A DNA stretch of 64,000 bases from a marine gamma proteobacterium HTCC2143 (GCA_000169075.1 AAVT01000001.1:483201-547200), one strand, 5' to 3'. Shown: positions 46,915 to 56,259, counted from the first letter of the stretch. Numbers and translations are program-made. The notes: a model not told the origin generated them from the sequence alone.

Positions 46915-47601
46915 TTAGCGCCTAATAACGTCCAATGTCAGATAATTACTTACGTCAATGCTAGCGGGATTCGACAAAAACGGAATATTCCCAAGGCAAG
47001 GGGCTCGCAGCAAAGACTTTAAACTGAGAATTGTTTCCGAGGAGCCCGGCACATCGCCGTCTAATTGGTTAGAAACCCAAGCGGCCAGCCGCAGCCCATC
47101 TCTGGCAATGGCCTCCGCCGTTAACAAGGTATGGCTTATACATCCCGGTTTTATCCCAACAACCAGAATTATTGGGAGGTTCAACTCTTTAGCAAGTCCG
47201 GCAAATGTCTCGGTTCTATTCAACGGTGTTCGCCAGCCCTCGGCTCCCTCAACGAGTACCAGATCCGAGCGATGCATTAATGCACCCCGACAATATCCGG
47301 CCAACTGCGAGACCAACAATCTCTTGCCCGCACGTTCGGCGGACATATGTGCCGACAGCGCCGACGGCAATGCAACGGGATTAATCTGCTCATAGGGTAA
47401 ATGTAGCGTCATGCTGCGCTGAAATAGCATTGCATCTTCGCTCCGCCAACCCTCTGGTGTTTGCACACAGCCAACCGCAACCGGTTTTAATGCTGCGGTG
47501 ACCAAACCCTCACTGTTAGCCGCCGCTAGTAATCCAGACGCAACGGTCGTTTTACCGGCACCGCTTTCGGTGCCCGCAATAAAAAATTGATTGTTTGCCA
47601 C
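46915..47601 (-). CDS. bioD: Dethiobiotin synthetase
   Basis: BioD closes the ureido ring of dethiobiotin using ATP and CO2. The 228-residue product has the P-loop GTESGAGKTTVASGL (from residue 9), the substrate-site Lys in ALKPVAVGC and the VEGAEGWRTPL segment. The start is GTG at 47601, with AGGGG eight bases before. The other biotin genes (bioB, F, H, C) usually joined to bioD are absent here, while comF, which borders the bio operon in Pseudomonas, is divergent at 47991. The last intergenic stretch upstream is only 389 bases. Confidence 0.93.
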   Translation of the reverse strand: MANNQFFIAGTESGAGKTTVASGLLAAANSEGLVTAALKPVAVGCVQTPEGWRSEDAMLFQRSMTLHLPYEQINPVALPSALSAHMSAERAGKRLLVSQLAGYCRGALMHRSDLVLVEGAEGWRTPLNRTETFAGLAKELNLPIILVVGIKPGCISHTLLTAEAIARDGLRLAAWVSNQLDGDVPGSSETILSLKSLLRAPCLGNIPFLSNPASIDVSNYLTLDVIRR

Positions 47602-47990
47602 TCACAGCCCCTACGTTTTTTTGATAATCCATGCAACTCAAGAGCCACTGCATTGTGAAAATGCTCTTCGTTTCCGGCCATTGCGGTCGGTCTGCGCAAC
47701 GCGTTGTTCTAAATCTATTCTAATCGTAATAGGGTCAACACAGTAGCCGGCTGATCCCTACACATTAAAAAAACGGTCATCGGACCGTGCTTATCAAAAT
47801 TCGGCACCCCGAGCAGAAGTCACCAGCGATTAAAAACACACTAAGAACACCCGTCCTTCTTTCTCAGTCCAGTGGCATCGGCGCGAGACTATTCTTCCGC
47901 CTCAAACTGCGCTGGAACTTCTGCAAAAGTTATCATAAAGTGTTCTTCAGAGTGAGGTTTTCAAACTACTGTCGGCCAACAAGGATGATC
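47602..47990. other. Divergent intergenic region between bioD and comF
   Basis: 389 bases with no convincing gene. The comF frame is open through part of it from 47787, but no good start lies there. It presumably holds both promoters; no clear operator such as a BirA site could be recognised. Confidence 0.5.
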
Positions 47991-48716
47991 ATGGTTAACA
48001 GGTTTTCACGACTCATCGGTACACTGATAGACCGAGCAGCCGCACTGCAGCATATTGCCAGCCAGTGCATTCTCTGTGCAGCGCCCGGCCAAAAGGGATT
48101 AGATCTGTGTTTGCCCTGCCAATTAGACCTTCCCGCGTTAACTCAATGCTGTCAGCAATGCGCATTGCCGCTATTCGACCATAAGGCCTACTGTGGTCAG
48201 TGCCTTCTCTCTACTCCGGCTTACCAACGCGTTGAAGCGCCCTGGCTTTATCAGCCGCCCATCGCCCAATTAATCAGTCGCTTTAAATACAGTAGGCAGT
48301 ACAGCATTGGTAAAGTGCTATCAAACATTGCAGCAAGAAGGTATGCGAGTGCTTACATTGACCAGAAATTACCGGATTTAATCGTACCCATTCCATTACA
48401 CTGGTCTCGACAAACCATTCGAGGGTTTAATCAAAGCGAGCATTTGGCGCGTTATTACTCCCATCACTTCAATATTCCAATGAAACGATTTTTAAAACGC
48501 TGCAGACCGACGGCCGCACAACAGATGTTAACTGCTGATCAGCGCCGCAGTAATATGAAAGGTGCCTTTCAGATGTGCGGTGACGTAGCTGGCAAATTGG
48601 TGGCGGTGGTTGATGATGTAATGACAACGGGAACGACAGTCAGCGAAGCTAGCCAATGCCTGCTTAAAGCCGGTGCGACAGAAGTTCACATTTGGTGTTT
48701 AGCGAGAACGGAATAA
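47991..48716 (+). CDS. comF: ComF-family phosphoribosyltransferase-like protein
   Basis: A 241-residue ComF/GntX-type protein. The N-terminal part has paired cysteines of a zinc finger (CILC, CLPC, CCQQC, CGQC), and the C-terminal part the phosphoribosyltransferase signature VAVVDDVMTTGTTVSEAS. Met at 47991 follows an AAGGATGATC sequence; the frame is open back to 47787 without a better site. ComF proteins take part in DNA uptake in naturally competent bacteria, but the family's role is wider and unclear in gammaproteobacteria. It is divergent from bioD. Confidence 0.9.
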   Translation: MVNRFSRLIGTLIDRAAALQHIASQCILCAAPGQKGLDLCLPCQLDLPALTQCCQQCALPLFDHKAYCGQCLLSTPAYQRVEAPWLYQPPIAQLISRFKYSRQYSIGKVLSNIAARRYASAYIDQKLPDLIVPIPLHWSRQTIRGFNQSEHLARYYSHHFNIPMKRFLKRCRPTAAQQMLTADQRRSNMKGAFQMCGDVAGKLVAVVDDVMTTGTTVSEASQCLLKAGATEVHIWCLARTE

Positions 48717-48804
48717 TCGGTGTTATTATGGCGACCGCCATCACTGCAGCCGCAACTTGATAGCGAATTGCCCGATATATGCTTTGTTAATCCCGGAATA
48801 AGAG

Positions 48805-49611
48805 ATGTCCAAATTTTTGTTAACTGTTTTTTGTTGCTTATGGACCGCCATGCCGGCAGCCTCAGTGGCAACGATTGCTACAGCATCTAATTTTAGATGG
48901 GCGATGTCTGATCTTATTAATGCCTTCGAGGCCTCTCACCCCCACCAGTTACGGCAGGTAAATGCCTCAAGCGGAATTCTTTTCAACCAAATCACTTTTG
49001 GCGCTCCCTTCGATGTCATGCTTTCTGCCAATAGCCGCTACCCGCAGCAACTTGAGCAGCTAAATCTTGCTGTGCCAGAGTCACGATTCACTTACGCTGA
49101 GGGGAAATTAGTGCTGGCTTTCAGTGACACGATGCAAGCTATCCCCTGTTCTTTCTCCAATGATAACCATCTACCTACAGTAATCCTGTCGTGTTTCACT
49201 GCGGCCCTCACTAACGTTCGTCAACAGCGAAGCAAGTTGGCCGTTGCCAATCCTGACATTGCGCCCTATGGCATTGCCGCACAACAAGCTTTGCAACATC
49301 TAGGGCTATGGGATGTAACCAGGCAACATTTGGTAAGGGGTTCAAATGTTGGGCAAGCCTATCAATTTGTTGCCACAGGCAATACGGCGGCTGGATTTGT
49401 AGCACTGTCTCAAATGTCGGCCCTGCAAAACCAAGCCAGCGACTCGCTGGCATACTGGCGAGTACCTGAAAACTGGTATCAACCAATACGCCAGCAAGCG
49501 ATCCTGCTACAATCCGGCAAGAAAAATCTTGCGGCTCTATCGTTTTTAGTTTTCCTAAAGACCGGTGAGGCAAAAGATATTATTGAACGTCATGGCTACA
49601 CAACACGATGA
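48805..49611 (+). CDS. modA: Molybdate ABC transporter, substrate-binding protein
   Basis: A 268-residue periplasmic protein with a signal peptide (MSKFLLTVFCCLWTAMPAAS). Then ATASNFRWAMSDLINAFEA and SSGILFNQITFGAPFDVMLSAN follow the ModA pattern: the Ser of SSG is one of the oxyanion ligands. The gene heads modABC. It lies 88 bases after comF on the same strand. No molybdenum-cofactor riboswitch or ModE-box could be identified before it. Confidence 0.93.
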   Translation: MSKFLLTVFCCLWTAMPAASVATIATASNFRWAMSDLINAFEASHPHQLRQVNASSGILFNQITFGAPFDVMLSANSRYPQQLEQLNLAVPESRFTYAEGKLVLAFSDTMQAIPCSFSNDNHLPTVILSCFTAALTNVRQQRSKLAVANPDIAPYGIAAQQALQHLGLWDVTRQHLVRGSNVGQAYQFVATGNTAAGFVALSQMSALQNQASDSLAYWRVPENWYQPIRQQAILLQSGKKNLAALSFLVFLKTGEAKDIIERHGYTTR

Positions 49612-49635
49612 AACGGTTAATTCGAGATAAACAAC

Positions 49636-50328
49636 TTGTCACCGCATGACCTTGATGCAATTTTACTGACGTTAAAATTAGCGGCAGTAACGACTGCGAT
49701 CCTACTTCTGCTGGGCTCGCCATTGGCGTGGTGGCTGGCTAATACTCGCTGCAGAATAAAGCCTGCTCTTGAAGCGGTTGTCGCTTTGCCATTGGTCCTT
49801 CCTCCAACCGTGATAGGTTTTTATCTGTTGTTGGCGTTTGCCCCCAGTAGTGCACTGGGTCAATTTTGGTTGGCAACAACTGGAGACTCTCTGGCTTTTA
49901 GCTTCAGTGCATTAGTTATAGGCTCGGTGCTTTATTCGCTGCCCTTCGTTGTTCAGCCTCTGCAGGCCAGTTTTGAACAGCTACCAAAATCGCTATTAGA
50001 AGCCGCCGCAACCATGGGAGCAAGCCTAAAGGATCAGTTTTTTTCTATTATTATGCCGCTGAGTAAGCGCAGTTTTATCACTGCTGCCAGCCTCGGCTTT
50101 GCACATACGGTAGGAGAGTTCGGGGTAGTACTAATGATTGGAGGTAATATTCCGGGAGAAACCCAAGTTCTATCGATTGCTCTTTATGACAAAGTTGAAA
50201 ACCTACAGTACACCGAAGCTCATTGGCTTGCCGGTGGCTTAGTCGTTTTTTCATTGCTGTTATTGGCAACCATTTATCGGTTCAATCGTCCCGCTGCGAT
50301 AGGATCAATAAAAGGGGTAAGCCATTGA
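49636..50328 (+). CDS. modB: Molybdate ABC transporter, permease
   Basis: A 230-residue inner-membrane permease with about five to six helices and the ABC permease EAA-type loop EAAATMGASLKDQFFSIIMPLS. The motif PLVLPPTVIGFYLL is typical of ModB. The start is a TTG at 49636, because no ATG or GTG lies in a fitting position (24 bases after the modA stop). Its last bases overlap the start of modC, so modB and modC are translated together. Confidence 0.92.
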   Translation: MSPHDLDAILLTLKLAAVTTAILLLLGSPLAWWLANTRCRIKPALEAVVALPLVLPPTVIGFYLLLAFAPSSALGQFWLATTGDSLAFSFSALVIGSVLYSLPFVVQPLQASFEQLPKSLLEAAATMGASLKDQFFSIIMPLSKRSFITAASLGFAHTVGEFGVVLMIGGNIPGETQVLSIALYDKVENLQYTEAHWLAGGLVVFSLLLLATIYRFNRPAAIGSIKGVSH

Positions 50329-51416
50329 GTCTTCTTGTTAGTCTTGAATTACAGCGCAAGGCATTCCATATTTCAGTGCAAACAGCATTGGATAGTAACG
50401 GTGTAACTGCCATATATGGTCATAGTGGAGCTGGTAAAACAACATTCTTGCGCTGGCTAGCCGGTCTCGAAAAAAATACTGTCGGAAATTTAGTCTTTAA
50501 TAATGAAGTATGGCAGGACGAAAATACGTTCCTACCCACGCAACAGCGACAAATTGCCTATGTATTTCAGGATGCGAGGCTGTTTCCACATCTGTCGGTG
50601 CTTGGAAATCTTCAATACGCCTATCAACGACGTTTTAATGATAATGGGCCATTGCTAGAACATGTTTGTGAATGGCTAGATATGTCCCACTTACTGGAAA
50701 ATAATGTGACCACGCTGTCAGGCGGAGAACAACAACGGGTTGCGATAGCCCGGGCACTGCTGAGTAGCCCCCGCTTAATATTGATGGACGAGCCCCTAGA
50801 GTCGCTTGACCAACAAAGTAAAGAACATATCCTGCAGCATCTGGAAAAACTCCATCAGCAATTATCCGCCCCTATTTTATACGTCAGCCATAATCTAGAA
50901 GAAGTCAATCGGCTCGCTGATCATCTTCTTGTTTTGCAACAGGGAAAGGTTATCGCCCAAGGCTCAATGCTGGAACTTAGTTCACGAACAGATTTGAGCC
51001 TTAGTCATGAAGACAATGCCGCCAGTATTATTGTCGCTACCGTTGACCGGCACGACGAACACTATCAGCTAAGTGAGCTAGTCGTCGATGATGACCTACG
51101 CGTTTTCTTAACGGCTATTGATCACGACATTAATACAGCAGTAAGACTTAGAATTCCTGCCAGGGATGTCAGCATCACATTGGAACAACCTAAAAACAGT
51201 AGCATTCTAAATATTCTTCCCTGCGTCATTGATGAAATAGAAATACAAAAGTCGGGTGCCACTCATGCCAGAGTATTAGTCCGCTTACATTTTGCTAACC
51301 AGTATTTATTGGCACGCCTGACTCGAAAATCAGTGGATCGATTGAAACTACACTCCGGTCAGAAAGTTTTTGCGCAAATAAAAACAGTCGCGCTTCTCAA
51401 TGAGCATCGTTACTAA
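50325..51416 (+). CDS. modC: Molybdate ABC transporter, ATPase with TOBE/Mop domain
   Basis: A 363-residue ABC ATPase: Walker A GHSGAGKTT, signature LSGGEQQRVAIARAL, Walker B LILMDEPLESLD, switch His in YVSHNLEEV. The C-terminal 75 residues (VIDEIEIQKSGATHARVLV onward) form a Mop/TOBE domain that binds molybdate. The start is a TTG at 50325, inside the modB stop (TTGA overlap), with AGGGG seven bases before. The last base of the stop codon is the first base of the next gene, srkA. Confidence 0.93.
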   Translation: MSLLVSLELQRKAFHISVQTALDSNGVTAIYGHSGAGKTTFLRWLAGLEKNTVGNLVFNNEVWQDENTFLPTQQRQIAYVFQDARLFPHLSVLGNLQYAYQRRFNDNGPLLEHVCEWLDMSHLLENNVTTLSGGEQQRVAIARALLSSPRLILMDEPLESLDQQSKEHILQHLEKLHQQLSAPILYVSHNLEEVNRLADHLLVLQQGKVIAQGSMLELSSRTDLSLSHEDNAASIIVATVDRHDEHYQLSELVVDDDLRVFLTAIDHDINTAVRLRIPARDVSITLEQPKNSSILNILPCVIDEIEIQKSGATHARVLVRLHFANQYLLARLTRKSVDRLKLHSGQKVFAQIKTVALLNEHRY

Positions 51417-52393
51417 TGAACAAACATCATCCCTACGAGCTATTGACACCTGAATTGGTTATTGATGCCGTTGAAAGTACGGGGAGGCTAAGTGATTTAA
51501 GAATCTTTCCACTTAACAGTTACGAAAATCGCGTGTATCAGGTTGGTATTGAAGACAGTGAACCCGTTATCATCAAATTCTATCGACCAGAGCGGTGGAC
51601 CGACGCACAAATTTTTGAAGAGCATCAATTCAGTCTTGATTTACATGACGTAGAAATACCCGTTGTGCCGCCAATGGTTATTGATGGCAAAACACTGTTG
51701 GAATTTGAAGGCTATCGTTTTGCCCTGTATGAACGCAAAGGCGGACATGCGCCGGAATTGGATGATCTGGATAATTTACTTATTCTTGGTCGTCTATGCG
51801 GCCGTATCCATGCTATCGGCGCACAAACTAATTATCTCCATCGACCAACTCTCGATATTAAAAGTTTTGCCGAAGACAGCTATGCTTTGATCAGAGAGGA
51901 ATTTATGCCGGATGACTTAAAACCGGCCTATAACAGTTTGTGTGAAGATTTGATTCGCGGTGTGAAAGAGGCTTTCAGTCGGGTGCCTGCGTCTCTCATT
52001 CGCCTTCACGGCGACTGTCACTCTGGAAACATTTTGTGGCGGGGAGATTCCCCTCATTTTGTTGACCTCGATGACAGCCGAATGGCACCGGCAATTCAGG
52101 ATCTTTGGATGTTTTTATCCGGGGATCGACAGCGACAGACCGCTCAGATCAATGAATTAGTTGAGGGCTATAACGAGTTTTTTGATTTTGATCCAAGACA
52201 ATTACATTTAGTCGAAGCGCTGCGGACAATGCGGATTATGCACCATAGCGCCTGGCTGGCGCGACGCTGGCAGGATCCTGCATTTCCGCGAAACTTCCCT
52301 TGGTTTAATAGTCCGCGGTATTGGTCTGACCATATATTGGAGCTCAGAGAACAGCTCGCTATGTTAAACGAACCACCCTTACAGCTTTTCTAG
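51416..52393 (+). CDS. srkA: Stress response kinase SrkA (YihE)
   Basis: A 325-residue Ser/Thr protein kinase of the choline-kinase-like fold. Catalytic motif LHGDCHSGNILWR (HGDxxxxN) and metal-binding FVDLDDSRMAPAIQDLW are both visible. SrkA counters stress-induced death in E. coli, where it works against the MazF pathway. Here it begins on the last base of the modC stop (TAATG), so it is translated with the molybdate transporter. The coupling of the two is odd and could be just position. Confidence 0.92.
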   Translation: MNKHHPYELLTPELVIDAVESTGRLSDLRIFPLNSYENRVYQVGIEDSEPVIIKFYRPERWTDAQIFEEHQFSLDLHDVEIPVVPPMVIDGKTLLEFEGYRFALYERKGGHAPELDDLDNLLILGRLCGRIHAIGAQTNYLHRPTLDIKSFAEDSYALIREEFMPDDLKPAYNSLCEDLIRGVKEAFSRVPASLIRLHGDCHSGNILWRGDSPHFVDLDDSRMAPAIQDLWMFLSGDRQRQTAQINELVEGYNEFFDFDPRQLHLVEALRTMRIMHHSAWLARRWQDPAFPRNFPWFNSPRYWSDHILELREQLAMLNEPPLQLF

Positions 52394-52428
52394 CGATGAT
52401 TTGGAGCATGTCGCTCCCCTGTATTGCA

Positions 52429-53151
52429 TTAATCCTTGTCGGTCGGAAAAAATAACGTGCGTAACCAGCGGCCGAAGCCATTTTTTTCCAATACCGTTTT
52501 ATCGACCGCTTGAAAAAATTGCTCAAGACCTTCTGGGTCAGAAAAAAAATCGGCGCGAGTAACAAAGCCTCTATCAGTATCCAATCGTTTGACCACCTTC
52601 GCAGGATTGCCGGCAACAACCACATTGGCGGGCACATTTTTAACCACCACCGCATTGGCCGCCACAATACTATTTTCACCAATAGTCACTCCCTTTAATA
52701 CAGCACAGCGATCACCCAACCAGACATTGTCATGGATTATTACTGGCGTAACTGCTGGCGCTCTTTGGCTGCGATCATAAACCCCATGCCAGTCTGCATC
52801 AGTTATATAAACGCCGTTTGCTATCATCACACTGTTGCCAATAGTAATGCTGTCAGCGGCTGAAATTCTTACGCCAGGGCTTATCAACACATAGTCTCCG
52901 ATGGTAAGTTCACCGAGTTCCGGTTGACTGCCCCAGACTGCAATTTTTACGCGTTGATCTGGCTCGCCAATAATTGTTGCACATTTTCCGATGCGAATAT
53001 TAGGTCCAGAGATCGACACATACCAAGGTTTCATGATGGTGTGATGATTGCCTAAATGGTCACAGGCCGGCTTAAGGAAATGGTTTCCATACCAACGACG
53101 AACATCTAAATATACTTTTTTAACCCAATAGGGACGTCGATCTTGTCTCAT
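52429..53151 (-). CDS. Hexapeptide-repeat acyltransferase
   Basis: A 240-residue left-handed beta-helix acyltransferase: repeated [LIV]-G-x4 hexads run from about residue 50 to 190 (IGDYVLISPGVRI, IGNSVMIANGVYI, IGENSIVAANAVVVKNVP), followed by the AGNPAKVVKR closure. The relation is to the maa/CysE/WbbJ-type transferases. A possible catalytic His is in DADWHGVYDR. The N-terminal 45 residues and C-terminal 45 residues are outside the helix. AAGGA precedes the ATG. The acceptor (sugar, lipid or amino acid) is unknown. Confidence 0.87.
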   Translation of the reverse strand: MRQDRRPYWVKKVYLDVRRWYGNHFLKPACDHLGNHHTIMKPWYVSISGPNIRIGKCATIIGEPDQRVKIAVWGSQPELGELTIGDYVLISPGVRISAADSITIGNSVMIANGVYITDADWHGVYDRSQRAPAVTPVIIHDNVWLGDRCAVLKGVTIGENSIVAANAVVVKNVPANVVVAGNPAKVVKRLDTDRGFVTRADFFSDPEGLEQFFQAVDKTVLEKNGFGRWLRTLFFPTDKD

Positions 53152-53305
53152 TAAAAAATCCTTAAAAAGTTATCTGATGAGTCTGACAGTCGTGTCGAAA
53201 AATCGCAATCATGTTGAAAAGATGGATGGTGATAGAAAAATGATGGCGTATTCGCTGGCGCTGTTATAATGCGATGATTACTAAGCAGGTAATCAAAGGC
53301 ATTTT

Positions 53306-53992
53306 GTGACTCATTCAAGCAATGACCCCCCGGCAAATTCACGAGCCATAGTGAGTAATCAGCAAGGAATTCATGAGCACCTTGATGCTGTCGTACGGCG
53401 GCATCTCAATACTCAATTTCGGCGACCTTTTGCCGAGCACAGTTTGCGTACCTTCGAACAGGCCGTTGAACGAGTAGCTGAGCATCCGGGAGCCCTTATT
53501 CTCGATTCGTTTTGTGGTGTTGGTGAAAGTACTCGGTTTATCGCGAACCAATTTCCAGATGCGCTGGTCATCGGGATTGACAAATCTCGGCATCGGCTAG
53601 ACAAACACGACCTTCGTTACCCATCAGAGGTTTCGAAGAACTACGTATTGTTACAAGCTGATGTCGAAGATTTTTGGCGCCTTGCTGTTACCGCGGGCTG
53701 GTCACTGTCCCGGCACTATCTGCTTTACCCTAATCCATGGCCAAAATCTGCCCACCTAAAGCGACGAGTTCATGGTTCGCCGCTATTTCCATCACTGTTG
53801 GCCCTGGGTGGAGATTTAGAAGTCCGCAGTAACTGGGCTAACTATATCCAAGAGTTTTCCGTTGCACTGTCAATCGCAGGCTATACACCAAGCGTCGAAG
53901 CCCTCGAAGAAGCTGAACCAATAACCCCGTTCGAACGAAAATATCGAGAATCAAACCATCCTCTGTGGTGCTGTAAAGCCAAACTACCTTAA
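53306..53992 (+). CDS. TrmB-like SAM-dependent methyltransferase
   Basis: A 228-residue class I methyltransferase. SAM-site motif LDSFCGVGESTRFIANQFP, the acidic IGIDKSRHR after strand 2, and YPNPWPKSAHLKRRVHG correspond to TrmB's PDPWPKKRHHKRR motif. TrmB makes m7G46 in tRNA; this is a divergent paralogue in which YPNP replaces PDP. The true trmB is normally elsewhere. The start is GTG at 53306 with AAAGG before it. It lies 154 bases from the divergent acyltransferase gene. RNA methylation is likely, but the target is unknown. Confidence 0.8.
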   Translation: MTHSSNDPPANSRAIVSNQQGIHEHLDAVVRRHLNTQFRRPFAEHSLRTFEQAVERVAEHPGALILDSFCGVGESTRFIANQFPDALVIGIDKSRHRLDKHDLRYPSEVSKNYVLLQADVEDFWRLAVTAGWSLSRHYLLYPNPWPKSAHLKRRVHGSPLFPSLLALGGDLEVRSNWANYIQEFSVALSIAGYTPSVEALEEAEPITPFERKYRESNHPLWCCKAKLP

Positions 53993-54071
53993 CGGGACAT
54001 TGGCGTTCAATAATCGTTATACTAGCGCTACTACCCAGACAATAACGCAATGTGATAACGGGAGCACCACC

Positions 54072-54887
54072 ATGGCAACGCAACCTATTGCGATTAGCCC
54101 TGAAAATGATGCCATATGGCAAAGTATTCAGACAGAAACCCAAGCTGCCATTAATAAAGAGCCTGTTTTGGCGAGTTTTTTGCACTCTACCATCCTCAAT
54201 CATAAGACCCTGGAACGTGCCCTTAGCTTTCATCTGGCTAATAAACTGGACAGCCCAACAGTATCAGCACTGTTGGTTCGGGAAGTCATTGAGGATGCTC
54301 TGGCGTCTGATTCAACCATTGCCAAAGCCGTTCGCTGTGATATCCGCGCGGTCAAAGAGCGTGATTCTGCCTGTAGCTTATACTCTGTGCCTTTTCTCTA
54401 TTTTAAAGGCTTTCATGCGCTGCAGGCCTACCGTGTTGCGCATTGGCTGTGGAATCAGGGACGGGAAGATTTAGCCTTATTTTTCCAGAACTGTATTTCT
54501 ACCGAATTTGGCGTAGACATTCACCCCGCGGCGAAGATAGGACACGGTATTCTGATCGATCATGCAACGGGTGTGGTGATCGGAGAAACTGCAACCGTTG
54601 GCAACAATGTGTCGCTCATGCACTCGGTAACATTGGGTGGCACGGGTAAAGAAGGCGGAGACCGTCATCCAAAAGTGGGCGACGGCGTATTGATCAGTGC
54701 CGGCGCCAAAATTCTTGGTAACATCCGCATTGGCAGTGGCGCTAAAGTGGGATCCGGTAGTGTCGTATTACAAGATGTGCCCGCTCATACTACCGTTGCT
54801 GGCGTACCCGCAAAGGTGATTGGCAAACCAGGCAGTGATCAACCGGCACTGGATATGAATCACGGCATTAACTGTGATATGGGCTAG
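54072..54887 (+). CDS. cysE: Serine O-acetyltransferase
   Basis: CysE makes O-acetylserine, the substrate of cysteine synthase. The 271 residues (E. coli: 273) have the N-terminal helical domain and a hexapeptide helix with DIHPAAKIGHGILIDHATG, including the catalytic His-Asp pair, and GGTGKEGGDRHPKVGDGV. Met at 54072 has GGGAG before it; an upstream start at 54000 is less likely. The C-terminal tail (GINCDMG) differs from the E. coli tail, which normally docks into cysteine synthase, so complex formation may differ. The cysK-like gene is 21 kb away. Confidence 0.95.
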   Translation: MATQPIAISPENDAIWQSIQTETQAAINKEPVLASFLHSTILNHKTLERALSFHLANKLDSPTVSALLVREVIEDALASDSTIAKAVRCDIRAVKERDSACSLYSVPFLYFKGFHALQAYRVAHWLWNQGREDLALFFQNCISTEFGVDIHPAAKIGHGILIDHATGVVIGETATVGNNVSLMHSVTLGGTGKEGGDRHPKVGDGVLISAGAKILGNIRIGSGAKVGSGSVVLQDVPAHTTVAGVPAKVIGKPGSDQPALDMNHGINCDMG

Positions 54888-54908
54888 TAGACCTACAACA
54901 ATGAATCA

Positions 54909-55703
54909 CTACTTCCGGCAATCAGGCCGTCTTCCTTGCTGCTGTGCTTGCCGATAGGTTGTTAATGCATCACTCATGTTCGCGGCTAAACCATCGATTC
55001 GCGTGGCATGGGATGGATGTGTTGATAGAAATTCAGGCGGTGACGACTCCGTCTGCTGTACACCCATATTACGCCAAAGCTGAATACTCGCCTCTGGATT
55101 AAAGCCCCCCCGCGCCATTAATTCCAGCCCCATCATATCGGCCTCTGCCTCATGAGTTCTGCTATAGGGTAATTTCAAGCCGTAGTGAATACCCAAACCC
55201 ATAGCTGCCATTAGCAGCGGCTTTTCCTGAGTATTAGCCAGTACCGCCCCCGCGAGTTGAGCGCCGGTCTGCGTTGCAAACTCCATCGACATCCGCTCAT
55301 TACCATGTTGGGCCAATACATGCCCTACTTCGTGCCCAATCACCGCAGCTAGCTGATTCTGATCAACGGCAATAGTTAGCAAACCAGTATTGACGCCGAT
55401 CTTTCCACCCGGCAAAGCAAAGGCATTTGCCGAATCATCAACAAAAACGACGACTTCCCACTGGCGCCGATCTTTGCTTGGAAGTGCTGAGGTGATTGCA
55501 TTCGCTACACAAGACACGTAATGATTGGTGGTGGCAGCGCTATTCAGTGTTGCCGTTGTCTTCAGATCGTCAAACGCAGCCACACCCATTTGGTCCATTT
55601 GTCCCTCAGGCATTAACAACATTTGCGAACGCCCGGTAGGCGATGTCGCGCAGGAAGTTAACAGTAATATCAGGCACAGGGGGAACAGGCTAGCCATGTT
55701 CAT
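54909..55703 (-). CDS. M48-family lipoprotein metalloprotease (LoiP/YcaL-like)
   Basis: A 264-residue envelope protease. The N-terminus is a lipoprotein signal with lipobox LTSC (Cys18). The zinc motif is HEVGH (His124-His128), and the third ligand Glu is in HEAEADMMGLELMARGG. The layout matches periplasmic M48 proteases such as LoiP and YcaL, which take part in envelope quality control. AAGGA precedes the start. It is convergent with cysE, with 21 bases between. Confidence 0.93.
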   Translation of the reverse strand: MNMASLFPLCLILLLTSCATSPTGRSQMLLMPEGQMDQMGVAAFDDLKTTATLNSAATTNHYVSCVANAITSALPSKDRRQWEVVVFVDDSANAFALPGGKIGVNTGLLTIAVDQNQLAAVIGHEVGHVLAQHGNERMSMEFATQTGAQLAGAVLANTQEKPLLMAAMGLGIHYGLKLPYSRTHEAEADMMGLELMARGGFNPEASIQLWRNMGVQQTESSPPEFLSTHPSHATRIDGLAANMSDALTTYRQAQQQGRRPDCRK

Positions 55704-55893
55704 TCAAAATAATCCTTAGGCAAAAAATCGGGTTGCGAGACCGATATTAAACAACATTTAATAACAACAAGCTATTTTCGAATATCGACGAAATCCAAGA
55801 TTTACCGACATTTTAAAAGCGCTTAGATAGTCGTTTGAGACAAATACAACAGTATCAGGGTGTTTTTAGCTCAGCCATAAACAAACTGTAAAA

Positions 55894-56259
55894 TCACTGA
55901 CTTTTGCTCCAGGGGGTACATATCGGAGGGGCAGTAATTTCGTCGTATTCACACAGGGATACCTCACCGGACATCACGTTGATGCGCCAAGTCGAAAGCA
56001 CATCGTGACCTCGAATAATGTCAAACTTGCCAATAGACTCATTGGCACTCCACGGATAACAATCAGGTTGATCAGCGTATCTTTCAAAACTGCACAAAGA
56101 CACGGATCCATTCTGGTGGTTGACGCGCCATACCGATAAGTTGCTACGAGTCGCCACACCGCTGTATTGGTTGGATCCGGCGAAGGCAAGTTGTGATACT
56201 GACAACATTACAACCGCTAAAGCAGTGCGATAAACATACTTGAAGTGTGAGACATGCAT
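55894..56259 (-). CDS. Secreted protein with tandem WR..SLC repeats (121 aa)
   Basis: A 121-residue protein with a signal peptide (VYRTALAVVMLSVSQLAFAG) and an internal duplication. The two units read SVWRVNHQNGSVSLCSFE...DCYPWS and STWRINVMSGEVSLCEYD...ICTPWS, so four cysteines are placed as two pairs that probably form disulfides. Such short repeats often form a small beta domain. A strong GGGAGGG precedes the Met at 56259. No family is recognised; the fold may bind carbohydrate or protein at the surface, which is a guess. Confidence 0.65.
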   Translation of the reverse strand: MHVSHFKYVYRTALAVVMLSVSQLAFAGSNQYSGVATRSNLSVWRVNHQNGSVSLCSFERYADQPDCYPWSANESIGKFDIIRGHDVLSTWRINVMSGEVSLCEYDEITAPPICTPWSKSQ

